NCBI GenBank assembly: GCA_017993505.1
Contig: JAGOMP010000021.1
Coordinates: 1 to 44,655 of the forward strand
Length of the DNA stretch: 44,655 bases
From: Planctomycetota bacterium
GTDB lineage: Bacteria; Planctomycetota; Uabimicrobiia; Uabimicrobiales; JABWCH01
Direction of reading: 5' to 3'
Shown: piece by piece, positions 24,834 to 33,421 of the stretch
Position numbering within the stretch: the first letter of the stretch is position 1
How the letters are laid out: each line of letters opens with the position of its first letter
Made by a program: the position numbers and the translations under genes
The notes under the pieces: model-generated
What the model saw: only the letters and a program-made list of their open reading frames with translations
What the model was told of the DNA's origin: nothing
Databases searched by the model: none

Positions 24834-25977
24834 GAATTTTGAAATTATATTATTGTTTTTTGCAGTTATTTCTTTTTGTTTGTGGATGTATGAACGTTTT
24901 TATTGGGTGAAGAAAGTTTCACTCATTATGTTAATTTTATTTGTATGTGGAATTTTAGGAAATGTCGGTATTATTCCTACTAGACACGTTGTATATGACA
25001 CTTTGAACAATTATTGTGTTCCATTGGCAGTAGTATTTATTTTATTGGGCGTTCGGATTTCAGATTTGAAAAAAACAGGATGGCCAATGTTGTGTACATT
25101 TATGTTGGCGTCTATTGCTTCTTTTATTGGTTGCCTTTTAGGCGGCATTTTTTTATACAATTGGTTTGAAAGTATATTACAAGCCGATGCATGGAAAGTA
25201 GTAGGTCCTTATATTGGAACGTACATTGGTGGTAGTATTAATTTTTTCGCTCTATGGCAAGGTTTAGAAATTCACGACCAAAATTTATTTGTAGCTGCCA
25301 ATGCAGTAGACAATATTACTTTTTTCCCTATTTTTTTGTTTTGGGTTTTAGCCACAGAGTGGCTGAGTAAGTATATGTATTGTTCAGAAGAAGAAAACTA
25401 TGATCAACAAGAGCAAGGAACAGAGGAAAAGTTTATTTTGCCACACATTATAAATTTATTTTTACTAGCTTTTTGTATTATATATTGTAGTAATTTCATA
25501 AAAACAACGTGCAATCGCATATTTCCTGATACATGGATAACGAAAATTCCTAGCATTTTATATACTACGACGTTTGCAATTATCTTAGCACAATTTTCTT
25601 TTATCCAAAAATGGCAAGGAACGAAAAATTTAAGTAACCTTGCATTTTATTTGTTTTTCTGTTCTGTAGGGGCTATGATAGATATTAAACAAGCAATTTC
25701 TTTAGCACCGATTTTATTTGTTTTTGTTTTGATCGTGATTGTAGTTCAAATTTTGATTGTTTTAATTTTTGGAAAATTATTTCGAATAGATTTACGAATG
25801 ATTGCTACTTGTTCTATTGCTGCCAAGCTTGGTCCTTCTTCTGTGATGGCCTTTACAAATACAAAACAATGGCATTCATTGGTGCTACCTGGAATGGCTG
25901 CTGCATTACTTGGTTATGCCATAGGAAATTATTTTGGGTTTGCCGGTGCCTATCTTTTAAAATTTGTCATGCAATAA
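24823..25977 (+). CDS. DUF819 family membrane protein
   Basis: 384 aa with about 10-11 hydrophobic segments. LNNYCVPLAVVFILLGVRIS, the cysteine-poor glycine-rich FIGCLLGGIF segment, GPYIGTYIGGSINFFALW and AKLGPSSVMAFTNTKQW are typical of the DUF819/YjcL family of putative transporters. The substrate is unknown. GGAG lies 7 nt before the ATG, inside the end of the exonuclease gene. The last 8 codons and the stop are part of an exact 49-bp tandem duplication. Confidence 0.85.
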   Translation: MFTENFEIILLFFAVISFCLWMYERFYWVKKVSLIMLILFVCGILGNVGIIPTRHVVYDTLNNYCVPLAVVFILLGVRISDLKKTGWPMLCTFMLASIASFIGCLLGGIFLYNWFESILQADAWKVVGPYIGTYIGGSINFFALWQGLEIHDQNLFVAANAVDNITFFPIFLFWVLATEWLSKYMYCSEEENYDQQEQGTEEKFILPHIINLFLLAFCIIYCSNFIKTTCNRIFPDTWITKIPSILYTTTFAIILAQFSFIQKWQGTKNLSNLAFYLFFCSVGAMIDIKQAISLAPILFVFVLIVIVVQILIVLIFGKLFRIDLRMIATCSIAAKLGPSSVMAFTNTKQWHSLVLPGMAAALLGYAIGNYFGFAGAYLLKFVMQ

Positions 25978-26049
25978 TCTATTCTGATAATTTGTATGCG
26001 ATCTTTTAAAATTTGTCATGCAATAATCTATTCTGATAATTTGTATGCG
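25952..26049 (+). repeat. Exact 49-bp tandem duplication across a gene end
   Basis: Positions 25952-26000 are repeated without change at 26001-26049. The unit contains the 3' end of the DUF819 gene, its stop codon and the following 23 bp. Complete identity implies a recent event. The second copy lies just before the ribosome site of the next gene. Confidence 0.95.
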
Positions 26050-26080
26050 ATCATCTATTTTTATCAGGAGTTATTTTCTC

Positions 26081-27493
26081 ATGAAATGTTCCAAATGGAA
26101 AGTTCTTACTATTATTTTACCTATTGTATTGCCTCTCCTATTGTGGTGCATCCCTAGTGAATGGATACCTATTAAAAATTTAACTTTAGTGGAACACAGA
26201 GTTCTTGTTATTTTAGTTATGGCAGCATTTCTTTGGGTATTAGAACCTATTCCTATTTTTGCAACGTCTATTGTTTTAATTATGATGGAATTGTTGTTTG
26301 TATCTAATAAAGGACTTATTTGGTTCGTAGATAAAAATATTCCAAATTTAGGAAAGACAATTGAGTATAATTCTATTTTTGCTAATTTTGGTTCACCCAT
26401 TATTTTATTGTTTATCAGTGGTTTTTTCCTAGCAATTGGTTCTTCTAAGTATAAATTAGACTTAAATTTGTCGCGAGTATTTACTCGCCCTTTTGGGAAA
26501 CGACCTTCTTTAGTGATTTTAGGATTAATGCTTACTACAGCATTTTTTTCTTGCTTTATGAGCAATACAGCAACAACTGCGATGATGCTCGTGATTGTTG
26601 CCCCTATTTTAAATTTATTTCCTAAAGGTGATAAGGGACAAGTTGCACTTTGTCTTTCGATCCCATTTGCAGCCAATATTGGTGGTCTAGGAACTCCTAT
26701 TGGAACGCCTCCCAATGCTGTTGCCATGAATTATTTGCCCAATATGCAGTTTGGTACTTGGATGTTGTTTGGAATGCCGTATGTTTTTATATGTATTGTT
26801 TTATGTTGGTTGATTTTAATTTGGTTATATCCCATTACATTAAAAGAAATTGAACTAAAAATAGAAGGCACTTTTGATAAATCTTGGCGAGCTCTTGTGT
26901 TTTATGGTGTTTTTCTTTTAACTGTTGTATTGTGGCTCACTGGTTTTTGGCATGGAATGAATTGTTATGTAGTTGCTATGATTCCTATGGGAATTTTCGT
27001 TGCATTGAAAATAATCACAGCCGATGAAATAAAAACAATGAGTTGGGATGTTCTTTGGCTGATCACAGGCGGTTTAGCATTGGGTCATGCTTTAGAAAAA
27101 AGTGGCCTAGCTCAAAATATTATTGAAAGTATTCCCTTTGAAAGTATGTCGCCGCTACTCATTATTTTAATTGCCACTGCCATTACATTTTTATTTTCTA
27201 ATTTTATGTCACACTCTGCAGCAGGAAATTTATTGCTTCCCATTGTTGCTGTTTTAGGAACAACAGAGTCTTTGATTCCTTGGGGCGGAAAAACAATTTT
27301 AATACTCATTGTAACTTTTGTTTGTTCTCTTTCTATGGTTTTACCTATTAGTACACCACCCAATGCTATGGCACATGCTACAGGACGCATCAATACAAAA
27401 GAAATGATCAAAGCTGGTCTTCTTGTTGGTTTTATGGGTATTATTTTAATATATTTTTATTCTTATCTTTTAATTCCTTTTATCGGACAATAA
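26081..27493 (+). CDS. DASS / SLC13-type anion symporter
   Basis: 470 aa from the ATG at 26081, chosen because AGGAG lies upstream and the first helix then begins at KVLTIILPIVLPLLLW. About 11-12 membrane segments. The family signature is present: FMSNTATTAMML in the first half and FMSHSAAGNLLLP in the second, where many members have a second SNT; also GGLGTPIGTPPNAVA and VLPISTPPNAMAHATG. Relatives cotransport Na+ with C4-dicarboxylates, citrate or sulfate; the substrate cannot be chosen from sequence. The Asn-to-His change in the second SNT motif could alter Na+ or substrate binding. Confidence 0.9.
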   Translation: MKCSKWKVLTIILPIVLPLLLWCIPSEWIPIKNLTLVEHRVLVILVMAAFLWVLEPIPIFATSIVLIMMELLFVSNKGLIWFVDKNIPNLGKTIEYNSIFANFGSPIILLFISGFFLAIGSSKYKLDLNLSRVFTRPFGKRPSLVILGLMLTTAFFSCFMSNTATTAMMLVIVAPILNLFPKGDKGQVALCLSIPFAANIGGLGTPIGTPPNAVAMNYLPNMQFGTWMLFGMPYVFICIVLCWLILIWLYPITLKEIELKIEGTFDKSWRALVFYGVFLLTVVLWLTGFWHGMNCYVVAMIPMGIFVALKIITADEIKTMSWDVLWLITGGLALGHALEKSGLAQNIIESIPFESMSPLLIILIATAITFLFSNFMSHSAAGNLLLPIVAVLGTTESLIPWGGKTILILIVTFVCSLSMVLPISTPPNAMAHATGRINTKEMIKAGLLVGFMGIILIYFYSYLLIPFIGQ

Positions 27494-27573
27494 AAGAACA
27501 AATGTGGCGTATTCTTTTTATAACATTAAATATATGATACAAAAAAAGAATTCTTTTATGAAACGAGGAAATA

Positions 27574-28146
27574 ATGTTTGAATATTTACGAGGAATCGTT
27601 CACATTTTACAAGGAGATGCTATTGTCATAGATATACAAGGAATGGGTTATAAAATCCATGTTCCCAATAGCACAAAAGATATATTAAAAGAGGGCGATG
27701 AAACAGAAATTTATGTATATCTTTCTGTACGAGAAGATGCCATGAAATTATATGGATTTGCCAATAGAGCAGATAGAGATATGTTTGAAAAACTTTTAAC
27801 TGTGAGTGGCATTGGTCCTGCTTTATCATTAAATATTTTATCACATGCCTCGACTACAGAATTATACCAAGCTATTTATGAAGAAAATATCAGTTTTTTT
27901 AGACGCATTAAAGGAATCGGACCTAAAACTGCATCTCGTTTAGTATTGGAATTAAAAGGAAATTTACCAAAATTAGAAACACAGATGCCAAAAAATTCTT
28001 TTAGAAATGATGCTATCAATGCTTTAATGGGATTAGGCTATTCTGAATTAGATGCGAGCGAAGCTGTACAAAAGGCATTTCAAAATAAAGGCAATTTTAA
28101 AAATTTAGAAGAACTTGTCATAGAATCTTTAGCACAACTGCGTTAA
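27574..28146 (+). CDS. ruvA: Holliday junction DNA helicase subunit RuvA
   Basis: 190 aa, usual length. The N-terminal OB fold (MFEYLRGIVHILQGDAIVID, GMGYKIHVP), the helix-hairpin-helix pair (LLTVSGIGPALSLNIL and IKGIGPKTASRLVLELK) and the C-terminal RuvB-binding three-helix domain (NALMGLGYSELDASEAV) are all present. RuvA tetramers hold the four-way junction while RuvB drives branch migration. ruvB and ruvC are not adjacent. GAGG precedes the ATG. Confidence 0.96.
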   Translation: MFEYLRGIVHILQGDAIVIDIQGMGYKIHVPNSTKDILKEGDETEIYVYLSVREDAMKLYGFANRADRDMFEKLLTVSGIGPALSLNILSHASTTELYQAIYEENISFFRRIKGIGPKTASRLVLELKGNLPKLETQMPKNSFRNDAINALMGLGYSELDASEAVQKAFQNKGNFKNLEELVIESLAQLR

Positions 28147-28157
28147 TACAGTATCTT

Positions 28158-28230
28158 GGAACGCAATTTCGTTCACTATACAATCGTTAGTGCAATTGCA
28201 CTAACATATATTTTAGAACAAGTGCGTTCC
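28158..28230. repeat. Nested inverted-repeat element
   Basis: GGAACGCA (28158-28165) and TGCGTTCC (28223-28230) enclose a perfect 20-bp palindrome, GTTAGTGCAATTGCACTAAC (28186-28205), and a smaller hairpin, GAACG/CGTTC (28159-28174). As RNA or DNA it could form a multi-branched structure or three hairpins. No T-run follows, so it is not an ordinary terminator of ruvA. It resembles small mobile or REP-like elements. Confidence 0.6.
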
Positions 28231-28309
28231 TATAAAATATTTATCGAAATTTTGTTATATAAAATAGAATAATTATAATAAATATAGCATAATATACAAA
28301 GGGAGTTGT

Positions 28310-29896
28310 ATGAAAAAAATTTTATTTATTTTCATTTTTTTTTGTCTTAGCCTCTATAGTTATAGTCAAGACATTATTCCAACAAAAGTAGAATGGGAAG
28401 TAACGTCCACAGAAGTGCAAGTTTCTATCCATTTAAATATTCCTCCTAAAGTGCATGTATATGCATCAGAAGAACAATTTTTTGGAATCGAAGAAATAGA
28501 AGTACTTGGTTTAGGAGAAACAATCCAAATATTTCCAGCTACTACACAATTTGAAGATATAGATGGAAGTATGGTAGAAACATATGAAAATCAAGTTGTT
28601 TTCATATTAAAAAAAGCATTTCAAGGCAAAATTGGAACAGAATGGAAATGGAATGGTGTTTTTTCCTTTCAAGGTTGTGATAATGTATCTTGTTATGCTC
28701 CTAAAGATTTAGAATTTTCTCATCAAGGCATTATTCCTAATCCAGAAGAAAATATTGTCACAACAGAAATCCAAAAAAATAAAATACAAGAACATGAATC
28801 TTCTTCGTTAGAAATGTTGTTGCAAAAGTTTTCTATCCAAAATACAGGTTTTGGATATATGTCTTCTGATGATTTTTTAAATTTTTTAGAAAATAAAAAA
28901 GAAACAGACTCTTTTTCTGGGAAAAGTATATGGTTAATTCTCCTTCTCATTCTTTTAGGAGGTCTTGCCTTAAATTTAACTCCTTGCGTTTTGCCAATGA
29001 TTCCTGTTAATTTAGCAATTATGGGAGCTGGAGTAAAAGCAAGTTCAGCGAAAAGAGGTTACTTTTTAGGTTTTGTTTATGGTCTAGGACTTTCTTTAGC
29101 ATATGGTGCTTTAGGATTGATCGTAGTTTTTACAGGTTCTCAATTTGGTTCTTTACAATCGTCACCAATTTTCAACTTTGTAATTGCAGTTTTTTTTGTT
29201 ATTTTAAGTCTCAGCATGTTTGATATAATCTATATTGATTTCAGTAAATTTCGTAGTGGAAATTCTTATAAAAAATTTGGACAAATTACAACTGCCTTTA
29301 TGATGGGCATTGTTACTGCTTTACTGGCTGGTGCTTGTGTAGCTCCTGTTGTTTTATCTGTTTTGATTTATGCAAGTCAATTATATGCTACTGGTTCGCA
29401 CTTAGCACTTTTTTTACCTTTTCTCTTAGGAATTGGCATGGCACTTCCTTGGCCTTTTTTAGGTGCAAGTATTCAATTATTTCCTAAACCTGGTGCTTGG
29501 ATGAATAAAATTAAATATGGGTTTGGTATTTTGATTTTTTTATTAGCTTGTTATTATGGATATCTAGGCTACACTCTAATACCATCGAAAACAACGTTGC
29601 CATCCTCTACACACCAAAATATAGAAATGGCATTGCAAGAATCTTTAACACAAAAAAAGCCAATTTTTATTGATTTTTGGGCAACTTGGTGCAAGAATTG
29701 TTTAGCAATGGATACAACAACGTTTCAAAATCCAAAAGTACAAAAACAATTAGAACAATATATTTTTCTCAAATACCAAGCAGAAAATTTTCAAGATAAA
29801 GAAACAAAAAAAGTAGTGGAAACTTTTCAAAAATTTTTACAACTTCCTACATTTGGTCTTCCTACTTATGTCATTTTAGAACCTATAGCAGAATAG
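28310..29896 (+). CDS. dsbD: DsbD-type thiol:disulfide interchange protein
   Basis: 528 aa. Signal peptide (MKKILFIFIFFCLSLYSYSQ). An N-terminal periplasmic domain (residues about 20-175) contains FQGCDNVSCYAP, the redox Cys pair of DsbD-alpha. A CcdA-like membrane domain of about seven helices (about 200-430) has the paired cysteines in LNLTPCVLPM and LLAGACVAPV. A C-terminal thioredoxin-like domain has W-C461-K-N-C464. It should carry electrons from cytosolic thioredoxin across the membrane to periplasmic proteins. GGGAG precedes the ATG. It ends QLPTFGLPTYVILEPIAE, shorter than many DsbD C-termini. Confidence 0.93.
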   Translation: MKKILFIFIFFCLSLYSYSQDIIPTKVEWEVTSTEVQVSIHLNIPPKVHVYASEEQFFGIEEIEVLGLGETIQIFPATTQFEDIDGSMVETYENQVVFILKKAFQGKIGTEWKWNGVFSFQGCDNVSCYAPKDLEFSHQGIIPNPEENIVTTEIQKNKIQEHESSSLEMLLQKFSIQNTGFGYMSSDDFLNFLENKKETDSFSGKSIWLILLLILLGGLALNLTPCVLPMIPVNLAIMGAGVKASSAKRGYFLGFVYGLGLSLAYGALGLIVVFTGSQFGSLQSSPIFNFVIAVFFVILSLSMFDIIYIDFSKFRSGNSYKKFGQITTAFMMGIVTALLAGACVAPVVLSVLIYASQLYATGSHLALFLPFLLGIGMALPWPFLGASIQLFPKPGAWMNKIKYGFGILIFLLACYYGYLGYTLIPSKTTLPSSTHQNIEMALQESLTQKKPIFIDFWATWCKNCLAMDTTTFQNPKVQKQLEQYIFLKYQAENFQDKETKKVVETFQKFLQLPTFGLPTYVILEPIAE

Positions 29897-29963
29897 TTAA
29901 AAAATAATTCATAAAATATAAAAAAATATTGCAAAATAAAAAACTTTATTGTAGAATATAAAA

Positions 29964-30050
29964 AACTTTTCAAAAATCTTACCAACTTCCTATATTTTGT
30001 CTTCCTATTTATGTTATTTTATAGCCTATATTAGCATCGTTAAAAATATA
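29964..30050 (+). pseudogene. Decayed duplicate of the dsbD 3' end
   Basis: AACTTTTCAAAAATCTTACC at 29964 and CAACTTCCTATATTTTGTC further on match 29821-29907 at an offset of 143 bp, through codons for QKFLQLPTFGLPTYVILEP and the post-stop GTTAAAAAATA. Several substitutions, including a TAG, show it is not coding. With 29908-29963 and 30051-30102 (AT-rich, no gene) it fills the gap to the next gene. Confidence 0.8.
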
Positions 30051-30102
30051 CCGTAGAATATAGAAAAAACAGAAAAAATATTTTACAAATGAGGCAAAAG
30101 AT

Positions 30103-33100
30103 ATGAATAAATTTAAATTTATTATATTATTCTTTTTATGTTGTTGTGTTATTTTTCCCCAAAATGAGGAAAAACGAATTTATATTCCTTATGATAAATT
30201 AGATTCTTTGGAAATCAGCAAAGATACGACCATCTATTTGCCCTATGCCACCTATGAAAAAATGTGCCAAGCATTAAACCAACAACGAAATTTAGAGGAT
30301 CAAAATAATGTAGTGGTCACGCAAGCTACATACCAAGTGGAATGGAAAGAATCCTTGATCCATTGGAAAGCGTTTTTAGAAATTCATGTTTTAAAAGAAG
30401 GAAACCACATTGTTTTTCTTCCTTTTTCAAACATTACCATAGAACAAGCACTTTTCAATAATAAATCTGCGTTGTTGTTATTTCAAAATAATGTATATCA
30501 ACTTCATGTAAATGTCCAAGAACCTAGGAAACATATATTGGAACTTTCGTTTGTAACTCCGTTAGAAAAGGAACAAACAAACATTCAAACAACTGTTTTA
30601 CAAATTCCTCCCACTCCCATTGCCAAATTAACATTGCAATACCAAGCACCAGAAAATGTAGACACAGAATTGTTTCAAAAAACAAAGTTTGTCATTCAAC
30701 CTAGTTTAAAAACAACTACAAAACAAGAAGAACGAAACATTGAAATAGAAACTTTATTAGGGAATACAGACTCTTTAAAAATTCAATGCATCACAGAACA
30801 AAAATACGCGACTCCTATACGAAATATTTTACATGTAGAAAATATTTCTCATTTAGAATTTGCTGAAAATTATTTAAAATTGCAAGCTCAATTATATTAT
30901 GATGCGATTCAAGGACAAACAGAAGAATTGCAATTACAAATTCCCCATGATTTTCGCATTCTATCTATACAAAGCAACAAAGGCCCTGATATTAAAGAAT
31001 GGACGATCCATGATCAAAACCTCGTAGTCCATTTAGCAGAACCTTTAAAAAATAGTGATCCCAATAGTGCAGATTTATTGCTTCACATTCAAATGGAGCA
31101 AATGAAAAATTCCATTCCAGATACTTATACTTTGCCTGTATTGCAATTTCAAGATATAGAACGTGAAAAAGGATACTATATTATTCAAGTTCATGATTTA
31201 TATGATTTGCAAATGACAAAAAATACAAATATTTTACAAATTGATATACAAGATTTGCCCAACACAATTTCTAAAGAAAATATTCAATATGCCTATAAAT
31301 ATTTGAGTCCTGATTTTACGCTAACAGGAGAAGTTACAAAAAAGCAAGCAGAATACGAAGTATTGTCTAATATTTATATGTACATCGATGAAACTCAGGA
31401 AAAAATCGATTCCTATTTTACATATAATATAAAAAAATCTCGTATTTTTGAAACAGATATTTTCATTCCTCAAGGCTTTACGATTATGGATGCAAAAGCC
31501 TTTGATATGAATGCTGATACATTATATGACAGTAACACAAACCAAACATATTATGAAGAACAAATTAAAGAATACCAAGAAAAATTTATCAATGACCAAC
31601 GTTGTTTGCATATTATTTTTAAAAAAGGCATTCGCACAAATCGTTTAGTTATTTTTCTTGTATTGCAAAAAAAACATGAGCCTATCCAAAATTCTATGAC
31701 TTTAGATTTACCTAATTTACAAGTATACAATGCACAACGAGAACAAGGAAATATTGGAATTGGTGTAAAACAAAGTTTGACGATTCACAGCATAGAAAAT
31801 ACACAGAAAAATATTTTTCCATTGGACATCAAAGACTTATATAAAAAAGGAGAACGCCCTAATTATTCTGTATTAAATTTAGGATTTGATTATTACGGAC
31901 ATCCCATTGCTAGCCAATTTCAAATCAATAAACGAGAGCCTTATGTTACTGCTCAAGTGTACAACACAATGGAGATGGAAGAAACAACAGTAAAAATTGA
32001 CCATACTATTAATTATACGATCCAATATACAGGAGTAAATCAATTTGTTTTTTCTTTGCCCAATTCCATTGCAAAAAAAATCACTACGAATAATATTTCA
32101 GACAATAAAAATCGAATCAAAGAAATACAACAAACAAAAGACGATGCCAACACAACATATACTGTGTTTACACAAAGTGAAATGCTAGAACCTTATACGC
32201 TACAAGTGAAATATGAAACAAAATTAGAAAATTTAGACAAGCCGCAGATCTATACTATGTATCCTCTTGTAACGAAAAATACAAAACAAGAAATCGGATT
32301 TTATACTTGGAAAAAAGCTAATGATATGAACATTTATTTTACAGATGTTCAAAATGCAGAAACGATTGATGTGAATGACGCTATATACCAAGCCCAAGAT
32401 AAAACAAATATTTTAGCTTTGTTTAAATATACAGTTCCTAATAGTAAAGTTTCAGCTTATATTCAAAAAGTAACTTTTGAACCTGTTTTAAATACAGTGA
32501 TTCAACGATTGCATATAACAACAACAGTCAACAAAGACTATACAAGCAAAAATGAAGCTGTGATTCTCATCCACAATAATCGAAAACAAATGCTTGATTT
32601 TAAAATTCCTGCCAATAGTCGCCTCACTTCTGTTTCTAAAGTCAAAGAATTACCTAATCCCAACAGCACATATCGACCTGATTTTGAAGCTTTAAATTAT
32701 TTAGAACCAATGAATTGGTCCACTGTTGACAAAAAAGAAACATTTAAAGTCAATATTGCTTCCAATACACAACAAAATAAGCCTTTTATTTTAGTCATTA
32801 AATACGAGACAAATTTGAAAAAAGGTAACATGGATATTTATGGTGATTTCATTATTCCTAGCGTAGATTTTTTAGATGTTCCTGTGACGTATTTTACTTG
32901 GGAATTAGGATTGCCATCAGAATACCAATATATTAAATTTGATACTACGCATACAAAAAATTTTCATTCTGATTCTAGACAATGGCGTAATTTAGCAGCA
33001 CTTTTAAATATTTCTTCTTGTACAGCATATATTAACGTCAATTCTCATGATACAGGAGTGATTCCTATTTATCCTGTGCAAGGACAAAAGTTTTGCTTTT

Positions 33101-33411
33101 ATAAACTCAATGGAAATGGAATGATCCACATTTATTATATCCATTGTACCATCATGAATACTTTGCACATTATTGTGGCACTTATAACATTTTTTCTTAT
33201 TTATGCACTTCCTAAAACAAAGAAAATCCGCCGCCTTACCATGATTCTATTTTTATTGTTTCTTAGCTTAATTTTAAGTACTTTGAATTTAGGAAATTAT
33301 CAAACATTATATATTACTATGTTTGTTACCGTCATCATCACTACTGCTATTCTAGCACCTTTGCATGTAATCATAAAAATTGGCCAAAAACTTTTTTACA
33401 ACAAGGAATAA
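30103..33411 (+). CDS. Large exported beta-rich membrane-anchored protein (unit 1)
   Basis: 1102 aa. Signal peptide with three cysteines (MNKFKFIILFFLCCCVIFPQ). It opens with RIYIPYDKLDSLEISKD, then YQVEWKESLIHWKAFLEIHV, a pattern repeated at the start of the next two units. The bulk (about 40-1010) is beta-rich, Asn/Gln/Lys-rich and without enzymatic motifs. Three C-terminal helices (about 1015-1095) anchor it. It is homologous in plan and opening motif to both halves of the next gene, which starts 10 bp downstream, so the two form an operon. Such proteins suggest a cell-envelope or surface assembly; the function is unknown to me. GAGG lies before the ATG. Confidence 0.8.
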   Translation: MNKFKFIILFFLCCCVIFPQNEEKRIYIPYDKLDSLEISKDTTIYLPYATYEKMCQALNQQRNLEDQNNVVVTQATYQVEWKESLIHWKAFLEIHVLKEGNHIVFLPFSNITIEQALFNNKSALLLFQNNVYQLHVNVQEPRKHILELSFVTPLEKEQTNIQTTVLQIPPTPIAKLTLQYQAPENVDTELFQKTKFVIQPSLKTTTKQEERNIEIETLLGNTDSLKIQCITEQKYATPIRNILHVENISHLEFAENYLKLQAQLYYDAIQGQTEELQLQIPHDFRILSIQSNKGPDIKEWTIHDQNLVVHLAEPLKNSDPNSADLLLHIQMEQMKNSIPDTYTLPVLQFQDIEREKGYYIIQVHDLYDLQMTKNTNILQIDIQDLPNTISKENIQYAYKYLSPDFTLTGEVTKKQAEYEVLSNIYMYIDETQEKIDSYFTYNIKKSRIFETDIFIPQGFTIMDAKAFDMNADTLYDSNTNQTYYEEQIKEYQEKFINDQRCLHIIFKKGIRTNRLVIFLVLQKKHEPIQNSMTLDLPNLQVYNAQREQGNIGIGVKQSLTIHSIENTQKNIFPLDIKDLYKKGERPNYSVLNLGFDYYGHPIASQFQINKREPYVTAQVYNTMEMEETTVKIDHTINYTIQYTGVNQFVFSLPNSIAKKITTNNISDNKNRIKEIQQTKDDANTTYTVFTQSEMLEPYTLQVKYETKLENLDKPQIYTMYPLVTKNTKQEIGFYTWKKANDMNIYFTDVQNAETIDVNDAIYQAQDKTNILALFKYTVPNSKVSAYIQKVTFEPVLNTVIQRLHITTTVNKDYTSKNEAVILIHNNRKQMLDFKIPANSRLTSVSKVKELPNPNSTYRPDFEALNYLEPMNWSTVDKKETFKVNIASNTQQNKPFILVIKYETNLKKGNMDIYGDFIIPSVDFLDVPVTYFTWELGLPSEYQYIKFDTTHTKNFHSDSRQWRNLAALLNISSCTAYINVNSHDTGVIPIYPVQGQKFCFYKLNGNGMIHIYYIHCTIMNTLHIIVALITFFLIYALPKTKKIRRLTMILFLLFLSLILSTLNLGNYQTLYITMFVTVIITTAILAPLHVIIKIGQKLFYNKE

Positions 33412-33421
33412 GGTGAACAAT

